From positions 3,567,501-3,631,500 of the forward strand of contig NZ_CP062163.1 in the NCBI RefSeq assembly GCF_014844095.1: a stretch of DNA of 64,000 nt, in the 5' to 3' direction. The notes beneath the pieces are model-generated. The model ran no database searches, was not told where the DNA came from, and saw only the letters and a list, made by a program, of their open reading frames with translations. Numbering within the stretch: the first letter of the stretch is position 1; each line of letters begins with the position of its first letter. A program made the position numbers and the translations under genes. The stretch is from Brevibacillus sp. JNUCC-41 (GTDB lineage: Bacteria > Bacillota > Bacilli > Bacillales > DSM-1321). This document shows, piece after piece, positions 35,766 to 45,063 of this stretch.

Positions 35766-36722
35766 TTGGAACAACCGATCCGTATGAAAAATAACGGGCA
35801 AATCAATATTGTGTTTAACGCGGAAAACAGAAAAGCGCTACAAAAGGATCTGCCGATAAAAGAAATTTTGGTACAGGAAATCCCCCACCAGCATGTGGCA
35901 TTGAAAGAGATTGAAGATGAACTGAAATCGCTGGTCGGAATGGAAGAAATGAAACGGATGATAAAAGAGATATATGCCTGGATTTACATCAATAAACAGC
36001 GTGAGGCAAAGGGGTTGAAAACAGGCAGGCAAGCACTGCATATGATGTTTAAAGGAAATCCCGGAACAGGGAAAACAACGGTTGCACGTTTAATCGGTAA
36101 GTTGTTTCAAAAAATGAATGTCCTTTCGAAAGGGCATTTAATTGAGGCGGAGAGGGCAGATTTAGTCGGGGAATACATTGGTCATACTGCCCAAAAAACA
36201 AGGGATCTAATTAAAAAGGCCATTGGCGGGATCCTATTTATTGATGAAGCCTATTCCTTGGGAAGAGGCGGCGAAAAGGATTTTGGAAAAGAAGCCATAG
36301 ATACCCTAGTCAAGCATATGGAGGATCGTCAGCACGAATTCATTTTGATCCTTGCTGGATATTCGAGGGAAATGGATTATTTCCTCAGCCTTAATCCTGG
36401 TCTTCATTCCAGGTTCCCGCTTGTGATTGATTTTCCGGATTATACGATTGAACAGTTAATGGAAATAGCCGATCGGATGCTGCAGGAAAAGGAGTATCTA
36501 ATGAATCGGGATGCCGAAAGAAAATTAAAAGAACATTTAATCATATTGCGTTCATTCCGGGGACCTATTTCATTTTCCAACGGACGTTATATCCGCAATG
36601 TACTTGAAAAGTCCATCAGGGCGCAGGCGATGAGGCTTTTACTGGAAGATTCATTTGAAAAATCCGATTTACTGACGCTTACCAGCCAAGATTTGATTTT
36701 CGAGGATGATGAGAAAGAATGA
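35766..36722 (+). CDS. spoVK: Stage V sporulation AAA protein SpoVK
   Basis: A 318-residue AAA ATPase of the CbbX/SpoVK group, needed for spore maturation in B. subtilis (about 322 residues). N-terminal MKNNGQINIVFN is the SpoVK start. Walker A is FKGNPGTGKTTVARL, Walker B GGILFIDEAYSLGRGGEKD, sensor 1 LILAGYSREMD, and an arginine finger candidate lies in PGLHSRFP. TTG at 35766 is preferred because GGAGAGG lies 8 nt before it; GTG at 35757 overlaps that site. It lies between hfq and hflX as in B. subtilis, with a TRIC-like gene inserted on the other strand. Confidence 0.94.
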   Translation: MEQPIRMKNNGQINIVFNAENRKALQKDLPIKEILVQEIPHQHVALKEIEDELKSLVGMEEMKRMIKEIYAWIYINKQREAKGLKTGRQALHMMFKGNPGTGKTTVARLIGKLFQKMNVLSKGHLIEAERADLVGEYIGHTAQKTRDLIKKAIGGILFIDEAYSLGRGGEKDFGKEAIDTLVKHMEDRQHEFILILAGYSREMDYFLSLNPGLHSRFPLVIDFPDYTIEQLMEIADRMLQEKEYLMNRDAERKLKEHLIILRSFRGPISFSNGRYIRNVLEKSIRAQAMRLLLEDSFEKSDLLTLTSQDLIFEDDEKE

Positions 36723-36731
36723 CATGGAAAT

Positions 36732-36754
36732 GCCCGCCGAGATGGCGGGCTTTT
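36732..36754. terminator. Terminator between spoVK and the TRIC-like gene
   Basis: GCCCGCC and GGCGGGC form a GC-rich 7-bp stem followed by TTTT. Confidence 0.8.
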
Positions 36755-36759
36755 CAAAT

Positions 36760-37368
36760 TTATGTTTTAGGCACCCATTTCTTATTGGGGAGATGCCAAT
36801 TATTGGTGTAAGATAGGACTCGCAATATCGTGATGACGGCAAAGAGCGAATAAAGCTGCCATGACTGGGATAATACACCACTGCCTAGAGCCAAGCCTGC
36901 AATGATGGCCCATACTACGTAGATTTCTTTTCTGAAGACCAATGGCTTTCTTCCAGCTAACACGTCACGGATTATCCCGCCGCCGCATCCGGTTAATGCA
37001 GCTGATACAATGATGGCGCTTATTGGGTGATTAAGTTCCACGGCATACATCGCCCCTTGGATGGCAAAGGCTGAAAGGCCAATGGCATCACTGAGGTTTC
37101 CCCATTTGTCCCAGTGCTTTGAAAGGTTTGTAGGAAAAACAAAAACGATGGTGATGGATACTAAAGCGATGACAAAATAGAAACTTTGATCCCATAACGC
37201 TGAAACGGGGACACCGATCAACAGATTGCGGATTGCCCCTCCGCCAAAGGCGGTTATGATTCCCAAAATATAAACTCCTAAAATATCATACTCTTCTTCC
37301 ATGGCGATGATGGTTCCGCTAATAGCGAATGCAATCGTACCTATTAAGCTTAATACTTCCCATGTCAT
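36760..37368 (-). CDS. Trimeric intracellular cation channel (TRIC/UPF0126) family protein
   Basis: A 202-residue membrane protein with seven hydrophobic helices in two repeated halves. Each half has the TRIC glycine kink: ITAFGGGAIRNLLIG and LTGCGGGIIRDVLAG. B. subtilis YvgT belongs to the same family. Bacterial TRIC homologues conduct monovalent cations as trimers; some members have been linked to glycine or other transport. It is convergent with spoVK and divergent from hflX. AGGGACATTC lies before the ATG. Confidence 0.88.
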   Translation of the reverse strand: MTWEVLSLIGTIAFAISGTIIAMEEEYDILGVYILGIITAFGGGAIRNLLIGVPVSALWDQSFYFVIALVSITIVFVFPTNLSKHWDKWGNLSDAIGLSAFAIQGAMYAVELNHPISAIIVSAALTGCGGGIIRDVLAGRKPLVFRKEIYVVWAIIAGLALGSGVLSQSWQLYSLFAVITILRVLSYTNNWHLPNKKWVPKT

Positions 37369-37536
37369 ATGAATGTCCCTCTATGTCTTTTCGATTTTAA
37401 TGGTAAAGCCAAATTTGATTTTAGCATGTTATCGGAATTTTTAAAACGGTTAAAAGCTTCGTTTTGAGGGAATTTTTATATATTCAATTTTTTTGTTATG
37501 ATTAACTGAAATCTACCAGAAAGTGGTGCTTGTGAT

Positions 37537-38790
37537 TTGGAAGAAACAAAAAAGGAAACGGCCGTGTTGATTGGTTGTCAAACAACTGAGGCTAATGAAC
37601 GTTTTGAATATTCACTCGATGAATTGGCTTCTTTGGCGAAGACGGCGAATGGTGAAGTTTTAATGACCATCTCCCAGAAAAGGGAAAGTGTTGATCCCGC
37701 TACATATATAGGAAAAGGGAAAGTGGAGGAACTTCGGAATCTGGAAGAGGAGCTGGAGCCGGATTTATTTATCTTTAATGATGAACTATCCCCGAGCCAG
37801 ATTCGGAACCTTTCGAAACAATTGGAGGCAAGGATCATTGACCGGACACAGCTAATATTGGATATTTTTGCTCAGCGGGCGCGATCCAGAGAAGGGAAGC
37901 TGCAAGTTGAACTTGCCCAGCTCCAATATTTATTGCCGCGTTTGGTCGGACAGGGGACGGCGATGTCCAGGCTAGGAGGCGGAATCGGCACCAGGGGACC
38001 AGGGGAGACGAAGCTGGAAAGCGACCGACGACACATCCGTGGGAAAATAGATGAAATTAAGCAACAATTGAGTGGAATAGTGAAGCATCGTGAACGCTAT
38101 CGTGATAGAAGGAAACGTAATAAGACCTTTCAAATAGCACTTGTAGGATACACGAATGCAGGTAAATCAACACTGTTCAACCGTTTGACAGAGGCGGATT
38201 CATACGAAGAGAACCAATTGTTCGCTACATTGGATCCCATGACACGAAAGGCGATTCTTCCTAGCGGATTTACCGTACTGCTGACGGATACTGTTGGATT
38301 CATACAAGATTTGCCGACATCTTTAATTGCTGCATTCCGTTCTACCCTTGAAGAAGTGAAAGAAGCGGATCTGTTGCTCCATGTGGTCGATTCCTCAAGT
38401 ACAGATTACTTTAATCATCAGAAAACGGTGCAGGATTTGCTAAATGACTTAGATGTCCCTTCCATTCCACAGCTAACGTTGTATAATAAGAAAGATATGA
38501 TTCACACTGATTTTGTCAGGTCAGCAAGTCGTGCTTCATTGATGATCAGTGCCTATGAAAAATCGGACTTGAATCAAATCATGGAAGAAATTGAAAAGTA
38601 CGTGATTGAAGAAATGGTCCCGTATCATGTTTTCCTGCCGTCGAGTGAGGGTAAATTATTATCACAGCTGAAAAATGAAACCATATTGCGCACTCTCTCC
38701 TTTAATGAAGAATCGGAAAGGTATGAATGCAAAGGTTTTTGTCTAGCTGATCATCCAATAACCGGGCAGCTGGAGAAATATTCATTATAA
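37537..38790 (+). CDS. hflX: Ribosome-associated GTPase HflX
   Basis: A 417-residue GTPase that splits or rescues stalled ribosomes. The N-terminal HflX domain includes [12 protein letters not shown]; the glycine-rich linker is [17 protein letters not shown]; the G domain has G1 [13 protein letters not shown]2/G3 MTRKAIL and DTVGFI, and G4 NKKD. TTG at 37537 is used; AAGTGGTG lies 9 nt upstream. In B. subtilis it is ynbA, upstream of ynbB as here; the gap is 12 nt, so the two are an operon. Confidence 0.95.
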   Translation: MEETKKETAVLIGCQTTEANERFEYSLDELASLAKTANGEVLMTISQKRESVDPATYIGKGKVEELRNLEEELEPDLFIFNDELSPSQIRNLSKQLEARIIDRTQLILDIFAQRARSREGKLQVELAQLQYLLPRLVGQGTAMSRLGGGIGTRGPGETKLESDRRHIRGKIDEIKQQLSGIVKHRERYRDRRKRNKTFQIALVGYTNAGKSTLFNRLTEADSYEENQLFATLDPMTRKAILPSGFTVLLTDTVGFIQDLPTSLIAAFRSTLEEVKEADLLLHVVDSSSTDYFNHQKTVQDLLNDLDVPSIPQLTLYNKKDMIHTDFVRSASRASLMISAYEKSDLNQIMEEIEKYVIEEMVPYHVFLPSSEGKLLSQLKNETILRTLSFNEESERYECKGFCLADHPITGQLEKYSL

Positions 38791-38802
38791 AGGGGAATTT
38801 TG

Positions 38803-40071
38803 ATGTATCAGCAGTTAACTAATGGAGAAGTGTTGAAAAACATTGCCGAGGAAGTGGAAGCAATGATTTCTCCGTTACATAAGCAAGTGGACGAACGAAT
38901 TGAAGAAAATCAATTCCGCGTATTACAAAGTTATCAAGCACATAGAGTGAGTGATTCCCATTTCATCCCGACAACAGGGTATGGATACGACGATATGGGC
39001 CGCGATACGCTGGAATTGATATATGCAGATGTATTTGGAGCGGAAGCTGGATTGGTTCGCCCCCAAATTATTTCAGGCACTCACGCCATCTCCACCGCTC
39101 TTTTCGGCATATTGCGCCCAGGGGATGAATTGTTATACATAACTGGAAAGCCGTATGACACTTTGGAAGAAATTGTAGGTATCCGGGGTTCGGGTATCGG
39201 ATCTTTGCGTGATTTTCAGATCAGCTATAAGGCCGTTCCATTAAGGGAAACTGGAACCGTTGATTTCGAAGCCGTCAAACAAGCCATCCAACCAAATACG
39301 AAGATGATCGGTATACAACGGTCAAAAGGGTATGCTACACGTCCATCCTTTACGATTGATGAAATAAGGGAAATGATTTCTTTTGTAAAAGACATTAACC
39401 CTGAAATCGTCGTATTCGTGGACAATTGTTATGGAGAGTTTGTTGAGACGCAAGAACCATGTCACGTCGGAGCGGATTTAATGGCAGGTTCACTCATTAA
39501 AAACCCAGGTGGCGGGATAGTGAAGACCGGAGGATACATTGTTGGTAAAAAGGACCTGGTTGAAGCTTGCTCCTATCGGTTAACATCACCAGGAATAGGG
39601 GCTGAAGCAGGTGCGTCGCTTTATAGTCTGCAGGAAATGTACCAAGGATTCTTCCTTGCACCACATGTCGTGGGCCAAGCTGTTAAAGGAGCCATCTTCA
39701 CAGCTGCCTTTTTAGAAAAACTCGGTATGAATACATCTCCTAAATGGGATGCGAAGCGAACTGACTTAATTCAATCCGTCCAATTTAATGACCGGGATAA
39801 GATGGTTGCCTTCTGTCAGGCCATCCAATATGCTTCACCAATCAATTCACATGTGACCCCATATCCTGCCTATATGCCAGGATATGAAGACGATGTAATC
39901 ATGGCTGCGGGTACCTTTATACAAGGGGCCAGCATTGAACTTACGGCAGATGGTCCGACTAGGGCTCCATATGTTGCCTACGTTCAAGGCGGCTTGACAT
40001 ACGCCCATGTTAAAGTAGCTGTATTGACTGCTGTGAATGCGCTAATGGACAAAAAGCTGATTCAATTGTAA
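38803..40071 (+). CDS. ynbB: YnbB, PLP-dependent methionine gamma-lyase family protein
   Basis: A 422-residue pyridoxal-phosphate enzyme of the family once named aluminium resistance protein. The PLP lysine is in AGSLIKNPGGGIVKTGGYI (Lys near residue 236), and the phosphate loop-like SGTHAIS and GxGxGxxP-like segments precede it (IISGTHAISTALFG). ATG at 38803 follows AGGGGA by 6 nt; the TTG codon just before it is not needed. The exact reaction is not settled: related proteins are annotated as cystathionine or methionine lyases. It sits between hflX and glnR as in B. subtilis. Confidence 0.9.
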   Translation: MYQQLTNGEVLKNIAEEVEAMISPLHKQVDERIEENQFRVLQSYQAHRVSDSHFIPTTGYGYDDMGRDTLELIYADVFGAEAGLVRPQIISGTHAISTALFGILRPGDELLYITGKPYDTLEEIVGIRGSGIGSLRDFQISYKAVPLRETGTVDFEAVKQAIQPNTKMIGIQRSKGYATRPSFTIDEIREMISFVKDINPEIVVFVDNCYGEFVETQEPCHVGADLMAGSLIKNPGGGIVKTGGYIVGKKDLVEACSYRLTSPGIGAEAGASLYSLQEMYQGFFLAPHVVGQAVKGAIFTAAFLEKLGMNTSPKWDAKRTDLIQSVQFNDRDKMVAFCQAIQYASPINSHVTPYPAYMPGYEDDVIMAAGTFIQGASIELTADGPTRAPYVAYVQGGLTYAHVKVAVLTAVNALMDKKLIQL

Positions 40072-40096
40072 ACGAAATTAAGTTAGGAATGTTATG

Positions 40097-40120
40097 GGAA
40101 TCCAAATACAATTGGATTCC
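40097..40120. repeat. Hairpin after ynbB
   Basis: GGAATCCAA and TTGGATTCC form a 9-bp stem. No T run follows, so it is a weak terminator or an mRNA 3' end stabiliser. Confidence 0.5.
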
Positions 40121-40183
40121 TGCAAAAACAATAGTCATAATATTTGAGTAGTAACAAATCATTTAATTTTTCTGAAAGAATCA

Positions 40184-40234
40184 TGTCATGAAATGTAACA
40201 TCGTATTGACAAGTTTAATAACATGATATAAGAT
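40184..40234 (+). promoter_or_regulatory. glnRA promoter with GlnR/TnrA box
   Basis: TGTCA-N7-TAACA (40184-40200) fits the GlnR/TnrA consensus TGTNA-N7-TNACA. It lies directly upstream of TTGACA (40206-40211), 17 bp, TAAGAT (40229-40234). This is the known design of the glnRA promoter, where GlnR represses its own operon when nitrogen is plentiful. Confidence 0.8.
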
Positions 40235-40266
40235 AATTTTAGATAAACAAAAGGAGGATGCTAAGA

Positions 40267-40671
40267 ATGAGCGGCAACAACATTCGGCGTTCGATGCCTC
40301 TTTTTTCCATCGGAATCGTCATGCAGCTAACTGAGTTGTCTGCACGCCAAATTCGATATTACGAAGAGCATCAACTTATTACTCCTATGAGAACAGATGG
40401 AAATCGTCGGGTTTTCTCATTAAACGATATCGATCGACTGCTTGAGATTAAAGACTTAATCGAACAAGGAGTCAATCTGGCCGGCATCAAAAAGATTTTC
40501 ACTGTAAAGGAACAGAATTTACCTAAAACTCAAGAATTAGAGCAAGCGGAAAAGATAAGACAGGACCTTAGTGACGAGGAGCTTCGCAAGCTTCTGCGTA
40601 CCGAGCTTTTACAAGGAAGCAAGCATCGAACATCTCTTCGACAAGGGGATATGTCCCGTTTTTTCCAATAA
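40267..40671 (+). CDS. glnR: Nitrogen repressor GlnR
   Basis: A 134-residue MerR-family repressor. The winged helix has [28 protein letters not shown] and [15 protein letters not shown]; the C-terminal tail is the part that senses feedback-inhibited glutamine synthetase. ATG at 40267 has AAGGAGG 9 nt upstream; the ATG at 40258 abuts the Shine-Dalgarno and is not used. It is followed after 38 nt by glnA, the classical operon. Confidence 0.96.
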   Translation: MSGNNIRRSMPLFSIGIVMQLTELSARQIRYYEEHQLITPMRTDGNRRVFSLNDIDRLLEIKDLIEQGVNLAGIKKIFTVKEQNLPKTQELEQAEKIRQDLSDEELRKLLRTELLQGSKHRTSLRQGDMSRFFQ

Positions 40672-40709
40672 AAATATGATTTATGAATGATTATTAGGGG
40701 GAATAGAAA

Positions 40710-42044
40710 TTGACAAAGTTCACACGTGAAGACATCACTCGTTTAGCGAAAGAAGAAAATGTTAAGTACATTCGTTTACAATTCACTGACATTTTAGGGA
40801 CAATTAAAAACGTTGAAATCCCAGTCAGTCAATTAGAAAAAGCACTTGATAATAAAATGATGTTTGACGGATCTTCCATTGAAGGCTTCGTACGTATTGA
40901 AGAGTCTGATATGTACCTATATCCTGATTTAAATACATGGGTTATCTTCCCTTGGACTTCCGAAAAAGGTAAAGTCGCACGTTTAATCTGTGATATTTAC
41001 AATACGGATGGAACACCTTTTGATGGAGATCCACGTGCAAACCTAAAACGTGTTCTTGCAGAAGCTAGGGAAATGGGCTTCACAGATTTCAATCTTGGAC
41101 CTGAACCTGAATTCTTCCTATTCAAACTGGATGCAGCAGGCGAGCCGACTCTAGAATTGAACGATAAAGGCGGATACTTTGACCTTGCACCTACTGACCT
41201 AGGAGAAAACTGCCGTCGAGATATCGTTCTTGAACTTGAAGAAATGGGATTTGAAATCGAAGCATCCCACCATGAAGTAGCTCCAGGACAACATGAAATT
41301 GACTTTAAATATGCAGATGCAGTTTCAGCTTGCGATAACATCCAAACATTTAAATTGGTTGTTAAAACGATTGCCCGCAAACATGGTTTACACGCGACAT
41401 TCATGCCAAAACCATTGTTCGGTGTTAACGGATCTGGTATGCACTGTAACGTTTCTCTATTCAAAGGCAAAGAAAACGCATTTTATGATAAAGAGGGTAA
41501 ATTGGAATTAAGTAAAACAGCTGAGCAATTTATCGCAGGTATCATTAAGCACGCTCCAAGCTTCACTGCGGTAACAAACCCAACTGTTAACTCATACAAA
41601 CGTCTAGTTCCTGGTTACGAAGCTCCTTGTTATGTTGCATGGTCCGCTAAAAACCGTAGCCCACTAATCCGTATCCCGGCATCACGCGGAGTAAGTACTC
41701 GCGTAGAGGTACGCAGTGTCGATCCAGCAGCAAACCCATACTTGGCACTTGCAGTTATACTAAAAGCTGGTCTTGACGGTATCAAGAACGACTTGACTCC
41801 TCCAGCTCCAGTTGACCGCAACATCTATGTTATGAATAAAGAAGAGCGTGAAGAAGTAGGTATCGTTGATCTACCAGCTACTTTATATGCTGCATTGGAA
41901 ACATTAAAAGCCGATGAAGTCATTAAAGAAGCATTAGGTGAACATTTACTTGAACACTTCGTCGAAGCAAAAGAAATCGAGTGGGATATGTTTAGAACAC
42001 AGGTTCACCCATGGGAACGCGAACAATATATGTCCATGTATTAA
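40710..42044 (+). CDS. glnA: Glutamine synthetase type I-alpha
   Basis: A 444-residue enzyme that makes glutamine from glutamate, ammonia and ATP. Signs: DGSSIEGF near residue 53, the metal-site segment [18 protein letters not shown], the glutamate/ATP loop NRSPLIRIP and the C-terminal [12 protein letters not shown]. It lacks the adenylylation-site region of type I-beta enzymes, as expected for Bacillus, where feedback-inhibited enzyme controls GlnR and TnrA. TTG start after AGGGGGAA. Its last 18 codons and terminator are repeated at 47742 and 54967, so the gene end is an integration target. Confidence 0.98.
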   Translation: MTKFTREDITRLAKEENVKYIRLQFTDILGTIKNVEIPVSQLEKALDNKMMFDGSSIEGFVRIEESDMYLYPDLNTWVIFPWTSEKGKVARLICDIYNTDGTPFDGDPRANLKRVLAEAREMGFTDFNLGPEPEFFLFKLDAAGEPTLELNDKGGYFDLAPTDLGENCRRDIVLELEEMGFEIEASHHEVAPGQHEIDFKYADAVSACDNIQTFKLVVKTIARKHGLHATFMPKPLFGVNGSGMHCNVSLFKGKENAFYDKEGKLELSKTAEQFIAGIIKHAPSFTAVTNPTVNSYKRLVPGYEAPCYVAWSAKNRSPLIRIPASRGVSTRVEVRSVDPAANPYLALAVILKAGLDGIKNDLTPPAPVDRNIYVMNKEEREEVGIVDLPATLYAALETLKADEVIKEALGEHLLEHFVEAKEIEWDMFRTQVHPWEREQYMSMY

Positions 42045-42050
42045 TATCTC

Positions 42051-42084
42051 AAACCCTTGGCACCTTTGGTGTCAGGGGTTTTTT
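42051..42084 (+). terminator. Terminator of glnRA
   Basis: AAACCC, CACC, GGTG and GGGGTTTTTT form an interrupted stem with a T run. The same terminator is part of each duplicated glnA tail. Confidence 0.85.
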
Positions 42085-42085
42085 A

Positions 42086-42137
42086 TTTGGTGGGCAAATC
42101 TAAGTCATATATATGAAGTAGATATTTGCCCACCAAA
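42086..42137. repeat. 14-bp perfect inverted repeat just after the glnA terminator
   Basis: TTTGGTGGGCAAAT (42086-42099) and its exact reverse complement ATTTGCCCACCAAA (42124-42137) are 24 bp apart. It is conserved at 47840-47891. In copy 3 only the left arm remains, because a deletion joins it to amidase sequence. It ends next to the integrase stop codon, so it may be a recombinase-binding site or a terminator for the integrase gene. Confidence 0.75.
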
Positions 42138-42138
42138 T

Positions 42139-42432
42139 TCAGCAAAAAAATTTAACCGATGATTCCCTTGGTGTATTCCTCAAATATTCCTCAAACTTAT
42201 CCATGTTTTTCTGTTCAAGTTTTTTGCTTATATGTGCGTAAACATCAGAAGTTATAGCAAGGCTGCCATGACCTAATCTTTTCTGAACATATTTCATATC
42301 CGAACCAGCTTCAAGTTGGAGCACTGCATGTGTATGACGGAGAGAATGGATGGGAAGAGAGGGCAACTCAGTCCTTTTTAAGATATGGCTGAATGCGTTA
42401 AATAAGGTGGATTTTGGCATCAAATAACTCAT
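42139..42432 (-). pseudogene. Phage-type tyrosine integrase, C-terminal fragment (copy 1)
   Basis: The readable 97 residues include IHSLRHTHAVLQLEAG (box II His-x-x-Arg), KRLGHGSLAITSDVYAHI with the LGH motif and the catalytic Tyr, and a charged tail of Int family proteins from Gram-positive phages. The first catalytic Arg and N-terminal DNA-binding domains are absent. The fragment points at the glnA terminator and stops 2 bp from the inverted repeat. The second copy (47893-48178) is cut off at the same place, so truncation came before duplication. Confidence 0.85.
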
Positions 42433-42615
42433 TCATTAACTTCCTTACTGCTGCTCTCCTCTTGGGTTTGCTTTATATGGAGTATATAAGAATCAATATT
42501 TAGTGACTAAGAAAGCTTAAAAACAAGAAGAAGTCTTGAAAAAGAATGGATTAAAATAAGCTGCCCATCGGGTGGCTTTTTATTATGAGTTTAAATTAAA
42601 AGGAGACGATGGAAA

Positions 42616-43761
42616 ATGAATTTTACTAAACTTCATCAATTGGTTGATAAAAGAGGTAAATTAATACCCAAAGGCACTTATTCAAAACGTACAAAAGCAA
42701 TTACCCACCGAGTTTGGCACCATTCCTTAACAAAAAAAGATTTGGGTGGTTCTGATGCTGCAAGCTTCGCGGGTTACCATGTAAACACGCTGGGGTGGCC
42801 GGGGATAGGGTATACATTTGTTATCGGGCCTAAGAATGCTATTAACACACCAAACGGTAAAAGAGCTCGGATTGTATATGCGAATGATATCGACCGCAGG
42901 ACCTATCATGTGGGGAATAGCAATCAGTTCTCTATAGGTATCTGTGTTGCTGGAGATTATCGATATGACACTATGGATGATGCCACTCTTGCCAGTATTG
43001 CAGAACTTCACGCTGTACTTGTTAAAGATGGGATTGGGAAATATGATAAGGCGCATAATGAAATGCCAGGTTATAGTTGGAAAGCATGTTGTCAGTATAA
43101 CTACAGAGATGCTTTTGATTGGAAAGGTTCAAAAACTCCAGCCAAACCAGCACCGGCTCCTGAAGTTTATACAATCCAAGAAGGTGATACTTTATGGAGC
43201 ATTGCACATAAGGATGGAACAGGAGGGGTTCAAGTTGAAGATTTAATAAAAGCGAATCCTGGCATAGATCCAACTACACTAAAAATAGGTCAGAAAATCA
43301 ATTTCGGAAATGCTAAAAAGGTTAATGTTCAACCAGATAAAGATGAAGATAAATTTTCTAACAGTGGAGATCAAACAATCAGTTCCATTCAAAAAATGTT
43401 AAAAAGCAGTTATAAAGCTGGTCTTATTGTTGATGGATTTAATGGCCCTAAAACCAAATCAGCACTTGTCAAAGCACTACAAACAGAACTTAATAAACAA
43501 TTTAATAAAAAACTTGTTGTGGATGGTAAGTGGGGGGCTAAAACAAGGGCTGCTATTGTTACTGTTGAAAAAGGTGCAAAAGGAAATCTAACTTGGATCC
43601 TGCAGGCTGCGCTTTACTTGGAAGGATATAGTCCTGGATCACTCGATTCTATCTTTGGAAAAGGTACTGAATCGGCTTTATATAAATTCCAAAAGGCAAA
43701 GGGAATTTCTACAGATAAGAAAGCAGGTAAAGATACTTTCACTAAATTGTTTGGTGCTTAA
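42616..43761 (+). CDS. N-acetylmuramoyl-L-alanine amidase with LysM and two peptidoglycan-binding repeats (phage-like lysin)
   Basis: A 381-residue cell wall hydrolase. The amidase-2 domain (about 1-175) begins with ITHRVWHHS, whose His residues bind zinc, and has SIGICVAGDYRYD and the second metal-side region YSWKACCQYN. A LysM domain follows (about 186-235: YTIQEGDTLWSIAHKDGT, LKIGQKINF), then two repeats of a PG_binding-1-like fold (about 250-381: VDGFNGPKTKSALVKALQ and the GKGTESALYKFQKAKGI end). No signal peptide is visible, as in phage endolysins. AAAGGAGA lies about 9 nt before the ATG. Degenerate copies at 50168 and 55095 mark element copies. Confidence 0.9.
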   Translation: MNFTKLHQLVDKRGKLIPKGTYSKRTKAITHRVWHHSLTKKDLGGSDAASFAGYHVNTLGWPGIGYTFVIGPKNAINTPNGKRARIVYANDIDRRTYHVGNSNQFSIGICVAGDYRYDTMDDATLASIAELHAVLVKDGIGKYDKAHNEMPGYSWKACCQYNYRDAFDWKGSKTPAKPAPAPEVYTIQEGDTLWSIAHKDGTGGVQVEDLIKANPGIDPTTLKIGQKINFGNAKKVNVQPDKDEDKFSNSGDQTISSIQKMLKSSYKAGLIVDGFNGPKTKSALVKALQTELNKQFNKKLVVDGKWGAKTRAAIVTVEKGAKGNLTWILQAALYLEGYSPGSLDSIFGKGTESALYKFQKAKGISTDKKAGKDTFTKLFGA

Positions 43762-43764
43762 TCA

Positions 43765-43798
43765 ATAGCCCTTACTCGTATTGAGTAGGGGTTAGTTT
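43765..43798 (+). terminator. Terminator of amidase copy 1
   Basis: TAGCCCTTACTC pairs with GAGTAGGGGTTA; TTTTC follows. In the third element the same hairpin is split by an IS3 element. Confidence 0.75.
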
Positions 43799-43910
43799 TC
43801 TGAAAATTCTGGGAGGATATAAAAATTGTGAACATTGTTTTTTTATAATTGAATTGCTCCTATAATAAAAAAGAGCGCGCGCTAAATATTTAATTTGAAG
43901 GAGCAAAGAA

Positions 43911-44678
43911 ATGATTGCAAATCAACAATTAGTTATAAACAATCTTGAAGAAAAAATAAGAATATTCTCTCATGCGGTTAATGGAAAGCTTATCAAAGAA
44001 GAAGATTTCGTTTTGGCGAATACAGAAGTACCAACTGATACATTCAATGTACTTTTGCCGAAATCTTCACATATAAAAAATGCATTTAATATTAGAAGTA
44101 GCATCGAAAATATGTCTCTTAAAGAATATCCCTTTAGTACGTGGATTGACTCCCGGTATTTGAACGCTGACTGGCAAGACCTAATGCAAGAATACGACCT
44201 AAAAGAAGCAGAACGTAATGTAATGATGAAACTTGAAAATACTCTTAATGTTGGTCAAAGAAAGTCCCATCAGCTTATGATTACTCATGTGAGAAATTTT
44301 GAAGAACTTAAGGAATATAAAGAGGTTTTTATGAGCCTATTTGAAGGTACACCAGAAAAAGATGCGTTAGAAAATTATTTTAATAAGTTTTCTGAAGTAA
44401 ATTTGGGTTCAGAAATTCAAATGTTTATTGGACGCGTCGGTGAATTAACTGTATCTACTGCTTTACTAATAGATAGCAAAGAAAGTTATGGTATTTATGA
44501 TGTTATGACAAAAGAAACATTTAGAGGTAAAGGATATGGCAGTGAAATGTTTCAATACCTTCTTACTCAAACAAAAGATAAACAAAAACCCGTTGTCCTA
44601 CAAGCATCAGAGGATGGGAAAAATATCTATAAGCGCTTTGGGTTTATAGATGTTGGAGAAATGGTTGTATTTGAATAA
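43911..44678 (+). CDS. GNAT family N-acetyltransferase (two-part, 255 aa)
   Basis: The C-terminal half (about 125-255) is a GNAT domain: GIYDVMTKETFRGKGYGSEM shows the RGKGYG acetyl-CoA loop, and IYKRFGFIDVGEMVVFE is the closing YxxxGF strand. The N-terminal half (about 1-120) has FSTWIDSRYLNADWQDLMQ and looks like a degenerate second GNAT or substrate domain, a layout seen in Bacillus acetyltransferases. GAAGGAG lies 8 nt before ATG. It is cargo of element 1, between terminators of both neighbours, so it is its own unit. Confidence 0.75.
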   Translation: MIANQQLVINNLEEKIRIFSHAVNGKLIKEEDFVLANTEVPTDTFNVLLPKSSHIKNAFNIRSSIENMSLKEYPFSTWIDSRYLNADWQDLMQEYDLKEAERNVMMKLENTLNVGQRKSHQLMITHVRNFEELKEYKEVFMSLFEGTPEKDALENYFNKFSEVNLGSEIQMFIGRVGELTVSTALLIDSKESYGIYDVMTKETFRGKGYGSEMFQYLLTQTKDKQKPVVLQASEDGKNIYKRFGFIDVGEMVVFE

Positions 44679-44696
44679 GGAGTTTTCTTATGAAGT

Positions 44697-44742
44697 AAAA
44701 GGGCGATCCATATTAGTCATGTCTGATATTGATCGCCCTTTT
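44697..44742 (+). terminator. Terminator of the GNAT gene
   Basis: AAAAGGGCGATC and GATCGCCCTTTT form a perfect 12-bp stem, and the inner bases can pair further. Confidence 0.95.
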
Positions 44743-44796
44743 AACAAGGTCAATTCAATATAATAAAGAAATACATATAAAAGTAGGGGGATTTGA

Positions 44797-45063
44797 ATAG
44801 ATTTTGATTTTTTATTAAACCATCCTGATAAGATAATAGAAGTTTCGGAAATGATTTATAAGGAATTTGTAGTAAAAACGGGAAGTGGTATGAATTTTGA
44901 GGATGTTATTAAACACTTTTCAAATACGAGGGACAATACAATTCCGATCATTTCTCTAGCCCGAACTTATTTGGGGAAGGAATTTTTTTCTGTCTTTAAC
45001 GAGAACGTATGTTCGTTTATAATGAATAAAAAGGAGGGATCTTCTTATGAGTACAATTCGTGA
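44797..45063 (+). CDS. Uncharacterised protein before yolD-like gene, unusual start
   Basis: An open frame reads DFDFLLNHPDKIIEVSEMIY and on to NKKEGSSYEYNS, about 88 residues. The frame is closed by TGA just before an ATA codon at 44797, and AGGGGG lies 6 nt before that ATA, so ATA may be the start; the first ATG is at 44851 with no ribosome binding site. It overlaps the YolD-like gene by 17 nt. I do not recognise the family. If ATA is not used, the gene has lost its start. Confidence 0.45.
   Translation: MDFDFLLNHPDKIIEVSEMIYKEFVVKTGSGMNFEDVIKHFSNTRDNTIPIISLARTYLGKEFFSVFNENVCSFIMNKKEGSSYEYNS

Larger units (their letters stand above)
41988..42146 (+). repeat. glnA tail, copy 1 (native); attachment-site-like repeat
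   Basis: From the ATG codon of [18 protein letters not shown] through the stop (42042-42044), the terminator (42051-42084) and the inverted repeat (42086-42137). Copies lie at 47742-47900 and 54967-55094. Homology between copies 1 and 2 continues through the integrase fragment to about 42583 and 48332. The coding part differs only by silent changes. Confidence 0.9.
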
